Assembly (NCBI GenBank): GCA_045579705.1
Contig: JAZNMP010000015.1
Coordinates: forward strand, 46,154-110,153
Origin: Lachnocurva sp045579705
GTDB lineage: Bacteria; Bacillota; Clostridia; Lachnospirales; Lachnospiraceae
Direction of reading: 5' to 3'
DNA length: 64,000 bases
Position 1 is the stretch's first letter, and each line of letters begins with the position of its first letter. A model generated the notes under the pieces. It did not search any database. It saw only the letters and a list, made by a program, of their open reading frames with translations, and was not told the origin of the DNA. Shown here in pieces: positions 1-7,709 of the stretch. A program made the translations under genes and the position numbers.

Positions 1-543
1 GTCGGACGCATAGGTATCGTCGACAAAGATGTAGTCGATGTGACAAATATAAATAGACAGATTATCGCACTTCACACTACAGTTGGCAGACCAAAGGTTG
101 AAGTTATGCGTGAGCGCATAGCCTCAATAAATCCAAAGTGTGAAGTCGATGTGTTCCAGCAGTTTATACTTCGCGACAATATAGATGAGTTCCCTTGGGA
201 GAACTATGACTATGTAGTTGATGCGGTCGATACTGTGACTGCAAAGATTGCAATCATCGAGAAGGCAAAGGAACATGGACTGTATGTAATCAGCGCGATG
301 GGCGCGGGAAACAAACTTGATCCGACTCAGTTTAAAGTCGCTGATATCGAGAAGACGAAGGTGGATCCTCTCGCTCGCGTTATGAGACGAGAGCTGAAAC
401 AGAGAGGTATCAAAAATGTAAAAGTAGTTTATTCCGAGGAAGAACCGAGAGTTCGCCTGGAGACACCGGGTTCGATAGCTTTCGTCCCTTCCGTGGTTGG
501 CCTCATTATAGCTGGCGAAGTGATTAAAGATATTGCATTATAG
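1..543 (+). CDS. tcdA: tRNA threonylcarbamoyladenosine dehydratase (TcdA/YgdL family), 3' part
   Basis: The reading frame is open from the first base of the window, so the start lies upstream. The visible 180 residues begin inside the ThiF/E1-like Rossmann fold: the segment VDVTNINRQI is the family's NxxRQ ATP/substrate-binding motif. It is followed by the conserved NP-x-C region and DPTQFKVADIEKTKVDPLAR, which is characteristic of TcdA (CsdL). TcdA uses ATP to cyclise t6A37 of ANN-decoding tRNAs to ct6A in the cytoplasm. The N-terminal glycine-rich ATP loop is not in the window. MoeB/ThiF-type E1 enzymes are the alternative, but the DPTQ...KT segment favours TcdA. A radical SAM gene follows on the same strand after about 90 bp. 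Confidence 0.85.
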   Translation, partial: VGRIGIVDKDVVDVTNINRQIIALHTTVGRPKVEVMRERIASINPKCEVDVFQQFILRDNIDEFPWENYDYVVDAVDTVTAKIAIIEKAKEHGLYVISAMGAGNKLDPTQFKVADIEKTKVDPLARVMRRELKQRGIKNVKVVYSEEEPRVRLETPGSIAFVPSVVGLIIAGEVIKDIAL

Positions 544-636
544 TTATTTATTAGTTATAGAAAAAATTTGACTGAAGAAAAAAGATTGACTGTAGAAAGG
601 GTGATGCAACTATGATGAATGAAATGAGAAAGATTA

Positions 637-1551
637 ATGCGCCGACTTAATGAATACCTTAGGTCGACCTATGGGTGTAAAGTTTATAAGCTCTCGCTTA
701 GTGCGAAGGTGACTTGTCCGAATCGTGATGGAAAGATTGACACGAGAGGATGCATATTTTGCTCGGCGGGCGGATCGGGAGATTTTGCTGCAAATCGGGT
801 GAAGCCTATCGCAGAACAAATTGAGGAGGCAAAGGCGCGCGTCAGCGCAAAAGTGCGAGACGGCAAATACATCGCATACTTCCAGAGTTTCACGAATACA
901 TATGGATATGTGGAGTATTTGCGGGAAATTTTTTCCGAGGCGATAAAGCCTGACGACATCGTCGCGCTTTCCATCGGGACGCGCCCGGACTGCCTGTCGG
1001 ACGAGGTGCTCGAGATGCTTCGCGAGCTTAATCGCGTGAAGCCTGTTTGGGTGGAGCTCGGTCTCCAGACGATTCACGAGGAAACGGCGAAGTATATCCG
1101 CCGCGGCTACCCGCTTCGAGTGTATGATGAGGCGGTTTCGCGCCTGAAAAAGATAGGTGTCCAGATTATCGTACATGTGATTCTTGGACTTCCGGGCGAG
1201 ACTGTAGATGATATGAGAGCAACGGTGGATTATGTCGTTCGCTCTGGGGCGGATGGCATAAAGCTCCAGCTTCTGCATGTGCTGAAGGGAACGGATTTGT
1301 GCCGGGACTATGAAGATGGAAAGTTTGAAGCCATGGACTTTGAGACCTATGTGGATTTAGTTTCCGATATCGCGGTCGGATTGCCTGACGATATCGTGGT
1401 GCATCGCTTGACTGGTGATGGGCCGAAGAAACTGCTCGTCGCGCCACTTTGGAGCGGCGACAAAAAGCGCGTGCTAAATGCGGTAAACAAAGCAATCGAG
1501 GAAAAAGAAAAGAGTCGGTTCGGGAAAGCCGACAAAGGAGAAAAGAGATAG
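637..1551 (+). CDS. TIGR01212/YhcC-type radical SAM protein
   Basis: This 304-residue protein has an N-terminal radical SAM core. Cysteines C27, C39 and C42 (CPNRDGKIDTRGCIFC) are placed as in the YhcC family, where they bind a 4Fe-4S cluster and SAM. The body contains GTRPDCL and WVELGLQT, typical of this family and of Elp3-like radical SAM TIM barrels. The substrate of YhcC proteins is not established to my knowledge. ATG 637 is the only ATG before an in-frame TGA at 625-627. It has only a weak purine-rich site and lies inside a 12-codon ORF (612-650) that carries the better ribosome binding site (GAAAGGG), so translational coupling is possible. The ABC exporter follows directly. Confidence 0.85.
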   Translation: MRRLNEYLRSTYGCKVYKLSLSAKVTCPNRDGKIDTRGCIFCSAGGSGDFAANRVKPIAEQIEEAKARVSAKVRDGKYIAYFQSFTNTYGYVEYLREIFSEAIKPDDIVALSIGTRPDCLSDEVLEMLRELNRVKPVWVELGLQTIHEETAKYIRRGYPLRVYDEAVSRLKKIGVQIIVHVILGLPGETVDDMRATVDYVVRSGADGIKLQLLHVLKGTDLCRDYEDGKFEAMDFETYVDLVSDIAVGLPDDIVVHRLTGDGPKKLLVAPLWSGDKKRVLNAVNKAIEEKEKSRFGKADKGEKR

Positions 1552-1602
1552 TTGGTTCGGGAAAGCCGACTTTACAGAGACTTAAAAAGGGAGGACTCAA
1601 CA

Positions 1603-3411
1603 TTGAAAGAAAAATATTCAAAGAGCCGGCTGCTGCTCTATTTTCTGAGGGGCAGCAAGCGGTATTTCATAACGGGCATAGTGTTTGGTATGCTCGTAAC
1701 TCTATTAGATTTAGTTAACCCAAAGATTATTAGTTTTACAATTGATGGTGTGATAGGAAAGCGCGAGCCGAAGCTCAGTGGCGTGGTGTCCGATATAGTG
1801 GACAGACTAGGAGGCGTAGGTTATCTGCGCGGACATCTCTATGTGATCGCGCTGGGAATCATCGTAGTGGCATTGGCGGGAATCTTTTGCCGATATATGT
1901 TCACACTGATGAACTCAAAAGGTGCAGAGACCTTTGTCATGACGATGCGAAACGAGCTGTTTCGTCACATCGAAGGGCTGCCTTACAAATGGCATTCTGA
2001 GAACAAGACTGGTGACATCATCCAGCGTTGCACATCCGATGTCGAGACGATAAAGCGTTTCCTGTCGGAGCAGTTGATTCAGGTGTTTAGAATCGTGATA
2101 CTCGTGACTTTTGCGTTCGCGTTTATGCTGGGGATTCATCCGCTCTGGTCACTCGTGGCGGGCGTGTTTATGCCTGTGATTCTCGGACTTTCGCTCCATT
2201 ATCACAAGCAGTTCGGAAAGATATTCATGGAGGCCGATGAGAATGAAGGTATCCTCTCATCTATCGCCCAGGAGAATCTGACTGGCGTTCGTGTCGTTCG
2301 AGCTTTTGGACGTGAGAGCTATGAGAGGGATAGGTTCCTGAAACAGAACAAGCATTACTTCAGAATCTGGTCTCGCTTTAATCACCTGCTTTCAAAATAC
2401 TGGTCTATCGCTGATGTGATTTCAGGGTTCCAGTTTATCGCAGTTATCGCTGTCGGTTCCTATCTGGCGGTTTCTGGACAGATTACAGCTGGTCAGTATA
2501 TCGCCTTCGTATCTTACAACTCGATGGTTATCTGGCCGATTCGACAGCTTGGTCGTGTTCTGTCACAGATGAGCAAGGCCGGCGTTTCTATCGAACGTGT
2601 GAAGTACATTATGAATTCTGAGCTCGAGACCGATCGTGCTGGTGCGGGCGAGCCTGATATGAAACAGGATATCTGCTTTAAACATGTGAGTTTTTCGTTT
2701 GGTGACAACCAGATTCTCGATGATGTGAGTTTCACAGTTCCTGCGGGAACTACACTCGGTGTGCTTGGCTCGACTGGCTCCGGCAAGTCGACTCTCATCA
2801 ACCTGCTCATCCGCATGTATGAGCTCGGTGAAGATGATGGAAGTATCACTATCGGTGGCGTGGACATCCGTGATATTAAGGCTTCATGGCTTCGAAAAAA
2901 TATAGGCATCGTGTTGCAGGAGCCATATCTTTTTTCACGAACCCTACGCGAAAATATCGGGATTGGTGTCGATCATGCGAATATGGATACGATTCGTGAG
3001 GCGGCTAGGATTGCGTCTCTGCTGCACACGATCGAGGATTTCACAAAAGGATTTGACACTGAGGTTGGCGAGCGTGGCGTGACGCTTTCGGGTGGTCAGA
3101 AGCAGCGAACTGCTATCGCGCAGATGATCGTCGGGGATACGCCGGTTATGGTGTTTGACGATTCGCTCTCTGCTGTCGATGCTGAGACGGATGCGCGAAT
3201 TCGTGATGCTCTTCGCGAGAGAAATGTTGAGACGACGACCATCCTTGTGGCACATCGAATTACGACTTTGATGAATGCGGACCAGATCATCGTAATGGAC
3301 CGCGGTCGCATTCTAGAGTCGGGAACGCATGAGGAGCTGCTCGCTCTCGGTGGAGTTTACAGAAAGATTTATGACATTCAGACGGAAGGGGGCGATTTTG
3401 ATGCAGAATGA
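1603..3411 (+). CDS. Heterodimeric ABC exporter, subunit with degenerate Walker B (BmrC/YheI-like)
   Basis: This is a fused six-helix type IV membrane domain (about residues 1-320) and an ATPase domain with Walker A GSTGSGKSTL and signature LSGGQKQR. Walker B reads VMVFDDSLSAVD, so the catalytic glutamate is aspartate, the hallmark of the degenerate half of heterodimeric exporters such as TM287/288 and BmrCD. The frame is open further upstream (TTG at 1552), but TTG 1603 has an excellent AAAGGGAGGA site 8 bp upstream and yields a normal N-terminus. The stop overlaps the start of the partner gene by 11 bp, so the two subunits are translationally coupled. Multidrug or peptide export is the likely role; the substrate cannot be read from sequence. 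An 18-bp direct repeat (1516-1533 and 1553-1570) sits just upstream. Confidence 0.88.
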   Translation: MKEKYSKSRLLLYFLRGSKRYFITGIVFGMLVTLLDLVNPKIISFTIDGVIGKREPKLSGVVSDIVDRLGGVGYLRGHLYVIALGIIVVALAGIFCRYMFTLMNSKGAETFVMTMRNELFRHIEGLPYKWHSENKTGDIIQRCTSDVETIKRFLSEQLIQVFRIVILVTFAFAFMLGIHPLWSLVAGVFMPVILGLSLHYHKQFGKIFMEADENEGILSSIAQENLTGVRVVRAFGRESYERDRFLKQNKHYFRIWSRFNHLLSKYWSIADVISGFQFIAVIAVGSYLAVSGQITAGQYIAFVSYNSMVIWPIRQLGRVLSQMSKAGVSIERVKYIMNSELETDRAGAGEPDMKQDICFKHVSFSFGDNQILDDVSFTVPAGTTLGVLGSTGSGKSTLINLLIRMYELGEDDGSITIGGVDIRDIKASWLRKNIGIVLQEPYLFSRTLRENIGIGVDHANMDTIREAARIASLLHTIEDFTKGFDTEVGERGVTLSGGQKQRTAIAQMIVGDTPVMVFDDSLSAVDAETDARIRDALRERNVETTTILVAHRITTLMNADQIIVMDRGRILESGTHEELLALGGVYRKIYDIQTEGGDFDAE

Positions 3412-5224
3412 TGAGTACACATCAAACCTTCGTTTCTTTGGACTTCCAAAGCTTATGCCTTATCTCAGAGGGTACAGATTTAGGTTTATCAGGCTGTTTA
3501 TATGCATCGTCGTGACCAGTGGACTCGACGTTTGCATCCCACTGTTTAATAGATATGCGATTAATCATTTTATCGGACGAAGTTCTTTGGATGGATTGAC
3601 AGAGTTCGTGTTGGTTTATGGTGGAGTCGTAGTGTTCCAGGGGTTCGCGACTTACTGGTTCTTTAAGACGACTTCCGATATGGAAATCAGCGTCAGCAGG
3701 GATTTGCGTAATCAGGCATTCGAACATCTGCAGACACTGTCTTTTTCCTATTACAATCAGAACAATGTCGGCTATATCCACGCGCGTGTTATGAGTGATA
3801 CGGAAAAAATAGGCGGCGCGCTTTCGTGGGACCTCATGGATATGACGTACAATGTGCTGTATATCCTGGGCTCTTTCGTCGTAATGTATGCGATTAATCT
3901 GAGGCTGGGCCTGCTCGTGTCTGTGCTGATTCCGATTGCCGCGGTGCTGATCATCTATTTCCAGAAGCATCTCGTGCAGTTGAATCGCCGGATTCGTGAG
4001 ATTAATTCGGTGATTACGGGTGATATCAATGAAGGAATCACAGGCGCGCAGACGATAAAGAATCTCGTAATCGAGGACAAGATTGATGACAATTTCCGAA
4101 GAGACACTTCGGAGATGCGCCGTGTGTCGATTCGTGCGACTCACTATCGTGCCTTGTTTAGGGCGTCTATTGCGATGTTTTCATCGATTGCGCTCGCGCT
4201 GATTCTGTGGCAGGGCGGTATGCTGACTCAGCAGAGATTGATGCTGATCGGTACGCTCTCCGTGTTTATGACTTATGCGCAAAATGTTCTCGAGCCTATC
4301 CAGATTATCATCGAAGTTATCTCGTTCTGGATTCAGGCAAAGGTCAATATCGAGAGATTTACCGGGCTTATGGAGACGGAGTCGGATGTTAGAGATTCTG
4401 ATGAGGTTGTTTCGAAGTACGGTGATGTCTTTGAGCCTAAGCGTGAGAACTGGGAAGCGTTACATGGAGATATCGAGTTTAAGGATGTTTCATTTAAGTA
4501 TCCTGATGGTGACGAGTATGTGCTGGAGCACTTTAATCTGAAGGTGCCGCAGGGAACAAATGTCGCTATCGTAGGTGAGACTGGCGCGGGCAAGTCGACT
4601 CTGGTTAACCTGGTTTGTCGATTCTTCGAGCCGACATCGGGTGAGATTCTGATCGATGGACGAGATGCCAGGGAGCGTAGCCAGCTGTGGCTTCATAGCA
4701 ATATAGGATATGTGCTTCAGACACCGCACTTGTTCTCTGGAACAGTTCGCGAGAATCTGTGTTATGGAAATCCGCTGGCTTCTGAGGAGGAAATCTGGAA
4801 GGCTATCGATCTCGTAGACGCGCGAAGTGTAGTCGAGAAGATGCCTAAAGGTCTCGATTCCGAAGTAGGTGAAGGCGGTGACATGCTTTCTGTTGGTGAG
4901 AAGCAGTTGCTTTCGTTTGCTCGTGCTATTCTCGCTGATCCACGTATTCTGGTTCTCGATGAGGCGACATCTTCTATTGATACCGTTACAGAGAAGCAGA
5001 TACAGAATGCTATCGGCAAAGTGATTAAAGGGCGTACGACATTTATGATTGCGCATCGTCTATCTACTGTTGTGGATTGCGATGTGATCCTGGTAGTTAA
5101 AGATGGCCGCATTATAGAGCAGGGCACACATCGTGAGCTTATGCGCGCGCATGGCTACTATTATGGGCTCTTCACTCGTCAGTTCGAGGATAGGGAGACT
5201 GAGGCTGCGTTTGGTGGGGCGTGA
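3401..5224 (+). CDS. Heterodimeric ABC exporter, catalytic subunit (BmrD/YheH-like)
   Basis: This 607-residue half-transporter partners the preceding gene. The membrane domain occupies about residues 20-330 and the ATPase domain carries Walker A GETGAGKSTL and Walker B ILVLDEATSSID with an intact catalytic glutamate. Its signature is LSVGEKQ rather than LSGGQ. This complements the partner: one composite site has a normal Walker B and a normal signature, while the other pairs the partner's Asp Walker B with this degenerate signature. That is the expected pattern for a heterodimer with one active ATP site. ATG 3401 is preceded by GGAAGGGGG and overlaps the upstream stop. A strong terminator follows. 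Confidence 0.9.
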   Translation: MQNDEYTSNLRFFGLPKLMPYLRGYRFRFIRLFICIVVTSGLDVCIPLFNRYAINHFIGRSSLDGLTEFVLVYGGVVVFQGFATYWFFKTTSDMEISVSRDLRNQAFEHLQTLSFSYYNQNNVGYIHARVMSDTEKIGGALSWDLMDMTYNVLYILGSFVVMYAINLRLGLLVSVLIPIAAVLIIYFQKHLVQLNRRIREINSVITGDINEGITGAQTIKNLVIEDKIDDNFRRDTSEMRRVSIRATHYRALFRASIAMFSSIALALILWQGGMLTQQRLMLIGTLSVFMTYAQNVLEPIQIIIEVISFWIQAKVNIERFTGLMETESDVRDSDEVVSKYGDVFEPKRENWEALHGDIEFKDVSFKYPDGDEYVLEHFNLKVPQGTNVAIVGETGAGKSTLVNLVCRFFEPTSGEILIDGRDARERSQLWLHSNIGYVLQTPHLFSGTVRENLCYGNPLASEEEIWKAIDLVDARSVVEKMPKGLDSEVGEGGDMLSVGEKQLLSFARAILADPRILVLDEATSSIDTVTEKQIQNAIGKVIKGRTTFMIAHRLSTVVDCDVILVVKDGRIIEQGTHRELMRAHGYYYGLFTRQFEDRETEAAFGGA

Positions 5225-5291
5225 TGCATGAGCGCCTAAATGTGTGGTTTGGATACTGTTTTGGCGCTGCGGCAGCAGTGCCACTTGATTT

Positions 5292-5318
5292 AGGAAGGGC
5301 TGTGGCCCTTCCTTTTTT
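5292..5318 (+). terminator. Rho-independent terminator of the ABC exporter operon
   Basis: A perfect 9-bp stem (AGGAAGGGC / GCCCTTCCT) with a TGTG loop is followed by TTTTTT, about 70 bp after the exporter stop codon. Confidence 0.9.
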
Positions 5319-5326
5319 GGTGTTTT

Positions 5327-5725
5327 CTGCGTTCTGGAGCTCTAGTGGAGAAAAGCACAAACTTTTAGGTCACTATAAAGCAAGTTGGAAGAGGGAAGTC
5401 TGTGCTTTGGAGTTCTAGTGGAGAAAAACACAGACTTTTAGTTCACTGTAAAGCAAGTTGGAAGGGGAGAGTCTGTGTTCTAGAAATCTAGTGGAGAAAA
5501 ACACAGACTTTTAGGTTACTATAAAGCAAGTTGGAAGGGGGAGTCTGTGTTTTAGAGCTTTGGTGGAGAAAAACACAGACTTTTAGGTTACTATAAAGCA
5601 AGTTGGAAGGGGGGAGTCTGTGCTTTGGAGCTTTGGTGGAGAAAAACACAGACTTTTAGGTTACTATAAAGCAAGTTGGAAGGGGGGAGTCTGTGCTTTG
5701 GAGCTCTAGTGGAGAAAACCACAGA
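5327..5725. repeat. Tandem array A: five 72-74-bp hairpin-forming units plus partial ends
   Basis: Full units start at the GTGGAG word at 5345, 5419, 5491, 5563 and 5636. A partial sixth begins at 5709 and a partial unit precedes 5345. Each unit carries inverted arms (CACAGACT ... AGTCTGTG) around a conserved core that includes TATAAAGCAAGTTGGAAG. In the third unit the arms pair perfectly over 12 bp (AAAACACAGACT / AGTCTGTGTTTT). In the first unit the left arm AAAGCACAAACT is one base from the complement of its right arm. Units four and five are almost identical, which suggests recent duplication. The period is not a multiple of three throughout, so the array is not coding. It fills most of the gap between the exporter terminator and P1. 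Confidence 0.93.
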
Positions 5726-5755
5726 GCTGATGCTCAGGATAATCAAGTTTATAAT

Positions 5756-5783
5756 TTGACTATCTGTGTATTTCGCCTATATT
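5756..5783 (+). promoter_or_regulatory. Possible promoter for the P1 gene
   Basis: TTGACT (5756-5761) and TATATT (5778-5783) are separated by 16 bp. The position just downstream of array A would give a leader of roughly 150 nt before the P1 start. The rest of the gap (5784-5936) is AT-rich, with no other recognisable element. Confidence 0.4.
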
Positions 5784-5936
5784 CCCGTAAAACCCAGATA
5801 TCAACATATTAACAAGTCAAATCCTTAATTCGTCTTTATTATTATGAAGAATATTTAATGATACATTGCGCTTGAAGTCGGGTAGAATCAAGAGTAAAGG
5901 AGAAACAAAGGTATTCATAATGGGAAGGAGTTTAGA

Positions 5937-6770
5937 GTGTATATGAGTTCAAGCGGTGTTTTGCCAAATGTTCTTAGAACGATGATTGTTTCGCGACTGA
6001 ACTGGTTAATAGCAGTTAGGGATAGACTTGCTGCGAGAGAATGGTACGAGGGTGAGACTTTACAGGTTTTAAATCATGGAGAACATATTAGATATGTAAT
6101 TATGAAAAAGACCGTAAACGGGGATGGTACAGTGGGTAAAAAACGTATTTATGCGAACAAGAAAATGCGAGGTGAAGTGATTAGGCTGGCGCAAAGAGAT
6201 TATGACAGGGTGCTATATAAAAGAGTAAATGATGAAATCGAAATCTTTTCAAATGTCTTAAAAATGTGGGCACCGGTTGAGCAGGTGTTTCAGGAATTTA
6301 AGGAAACGCGTAAGATGTATGTAAAGCCTATAGTTCAGAGCAAAGAAAACTTTGTTGAAGAATGGTGTTCAAAGAAATACGAAGGACTTCCTTTTTCTCC
6401 AGAAGACACTTCTGAGTTCTATACTGCAAAGGGGGAGCGAGTTCGTTCGAAGTCAGAGGTTATGATCGCTGATACACTTTACAGACACGATATTCCATAT
6501 AAATATGAATGCCCGATTACGTTACAGAACGGTCGTACGAAATATCCTGATTTTACGGTCCTGAATGTTCGAACCAGGCGTGAATATATTTGGGAGCATC
6601 TGGGCATGATGACGGATTCAGAATATGTTGAAGCTAATTTGAAAAAATTGAAGGATTACGAAAGAAATGGAATAATGCATGGAAAACAATTGATTCTTAC
6701 GATGGAAAGTCACGGTTATCCGCTTTCTACGAAAAGCATCGAAAAAATAATCGAGACATTCCTAGTTTAA
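5937..6770 (+). CDS. PD-(D/E)XK-like nuclease-domain protein, paralogue P1 (uncharacterised)
   Basis: I do not recognise a named family. The 277-residue protein has two parts. The first is an N-terminal, largely helical domain (about 10-125) with the segment LAQRDYDRVLYKRVNDEIE. The second is a C-terminal module (about 165-250) that resembles the PD-(D/E)XK fold: RSKSE174, YKYE191, YPD205F and WE220HLGM. The usual lysine two residues after the third acid is absent, and His221 follows E220 instead. The tail ends KIIETFLV. Two paralogues lie at 16056 and 39742. GTG 5937 has GGGAAGGAG 6 bp upstream and is preferred to ATG 5943. Array A lies just upstream and an AlkD-like gene downstream. Nuclease activity is inferred only from the motif pattern. 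Confidence 0.6.
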   Translation: MYMSSSGVLPNVLRTMIVSRLNWLIAVRDRLAAREWYEGETLQVLNHGEHIRYVIMKKTVNGDGTVGKKRIYANKKMRGEVIRLAQRDYDRVLYKRVNDEIEIFSNVLKMWAPVEQVFQEFKETRKMYVKPIVQSKENFVEEWCSKKYEGLPFSPEDTSEFYTAKGERVRSKSEVMIADTLYRHDIPYKYECPITLQNGRTKYPDFTVLNVRTRREYIWEHLGMMTDSEYVEANLKKLKDYERNGIMHGKQLILTMESHGYPLSTKSIEKIIETFLV

Positions 6771-6808
6771 TTATAATTAGAGATGCAGATGAAATCTGAC
6801 ATGCTCAG

Positions 6809-6835
6809 AATAAAGGAGCTATACCTTTATTTTTT
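6809..6835 (+). terminator. Terminator after P1
   Basis: An 8-bp stem AATAAAGG / CCTTTATT is followed by a T-run. It is AT-rich but well formed and lies about 40 bp after the P1 stop. Confidence 0.7.
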
Positions 6836-6886
6836 ACATGTACAGAAAAACGACTTACACATTTATTATGAAAAAAAGAGGCCTAA

Positions 6887-7666
6887 ATGATAAACGATGA
6901 AATCTGCGAGAAACTTTTCGCAAATCAGGATATTAAATATAGAAACTTCCAGAGCAAGCTCATTCCAAACATAGATCCAGATACTGTAATCGGTGTGCGC
7001 ACACCAGTGCTTCGCAAATTTGCAAAGAAATTGATAAAGCAGTATGGCTTGTCTAGAAAAATATCGGAAGACTCGCTTGATATATTCCTTTCTGATCTTC
7101 CACATAAATATTTTGAGGAGAATCAGCTTCATGCTTTTATCCTTTCTGAAATGAAGGACTTCACGCAGGTGATAGAGCTTGTTGAAGAATTCTTGCCATT
7201 TGTGGATAACTGGGCGACCTGCGATCAAATGTCTATTAAAATATTTAAGAAGCATAAACAGGAGCTTTTGCCATATCTAAAGAGATGGATTAAAAGTGGG
7301 AGAAGTGATGTAAAGTCGCCGCAAAAGCAAGAGCAAAATCAAAAGCAACTGGAAAAGCAAGAGGACAAGTACACATATACCATTCGATTTGGAATTGTGA
7401 CGTTGATGAACCTATATTTGGATGATGACTTCAAGCCTGATTATTTAAAGTGGATCGTGGAGATAGAGTCTGAAGAATACTACGTAAATATGGCTTGCGC
7501 CTGGTTCTTTGCTACGGCGCTCGCGAAGCAGTATGACGCGACGCTGCCATTTTTTGAGGAACGAAAGCTTGATAAGTGGACACATAATAAATCCATTCAG
7601 AAGGCCATCGAGAGTTATCGTGTTTCAAAGGATCATAAGGACTATTTGAAGACACTTAGAATATGA
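6887..7666 (+). CDS. DNA alkylation repair protein, AlkD/AlkC-like HEAT-repeat family
   Basis: This 259-residue protein matches the DNA alkylation repair HEAT-like family (PF08713 type): IGVRTPVLRKFAKKL near the N-terminus, then LPFVDNWATCDQMS, and later YYVNMACAWFFATAL and the closing DKWTHNKSIQKAIES. AlkD glycosylases remove positively charged alkylated bases such as N3-/N7-alkylpurines without base flipping. An unusual low-complexity Gln/Lys insert (about residues 145-163, PQKQEQNQKQLEKQE) interrupts the helical repeats and is probably a surface loop. The gene stands alone after the P1 terminator; its ATG lies after GAGGCCTAA, a modest ribosome binding site. Some members of this family lack glycosylase activity, so function is by family only. 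Confidence 0.85.
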   Translation: MINDEICEKLFANQDIKYRNFQSKLIPNIDPDTVIGVRTPVLRKFAKKLIKQYGLSRKISEDSLDIFLSDLPHKYFEENQLHAFILSEMKDFTQVIELVEEFLPFVDNWATCDQMSIKIFKKHKQELLPYLKRWIKSGRSDVKSPQKQEQNQKQLEKQEDKYTYTIRFGIVTLMNLYLDDDFKPDYLKWIVEIESEEYYVNMACAWFFATALAKQYDATLPFFEERKLDKWTHNKSIQKAIESYRVSKDHKDYLKTLRI

Positions 7667-7668
7667 CA

Positions 7669-7707
7669 AACTATATTTTGCAAAAATCCGCCATTCGTAA
7701 TATAGTT
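7669..7707. repeat. Inverted repeat just upstream of the glycosyltransferase start
   Basis: A perfect 9-bp inverted repeat (AACTATATT / AATATAGTT, 21-nt spacing) ends 2 bp before the next start codon. It could be an operator or an RNA stem limiting translation; there is no T-run for termination. Confidence 0.5.
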
Positions 7708-7709
7708 AT

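Noticed and set aside
634..1621. Long antisense ORFs opposite the radical SAM gene
   Set aside because: They are shadows of a clearly conserved gene, lack ribosome binding sites and show no recognisable domain. The same applies to the other antisense ORFs across the window.
5327..5725. Protein-coding tandem repeat in array A
   Set aside because: The period alternates between 72, 73 and 74 bp, so no frame stays open through the array, and no ribosome binding site precedes one.
5937..6770. Restriction-modification system around P1
   Set aside because: No methyltransferase, specificity subunit or helicase lies next to P1, P2 or P3.
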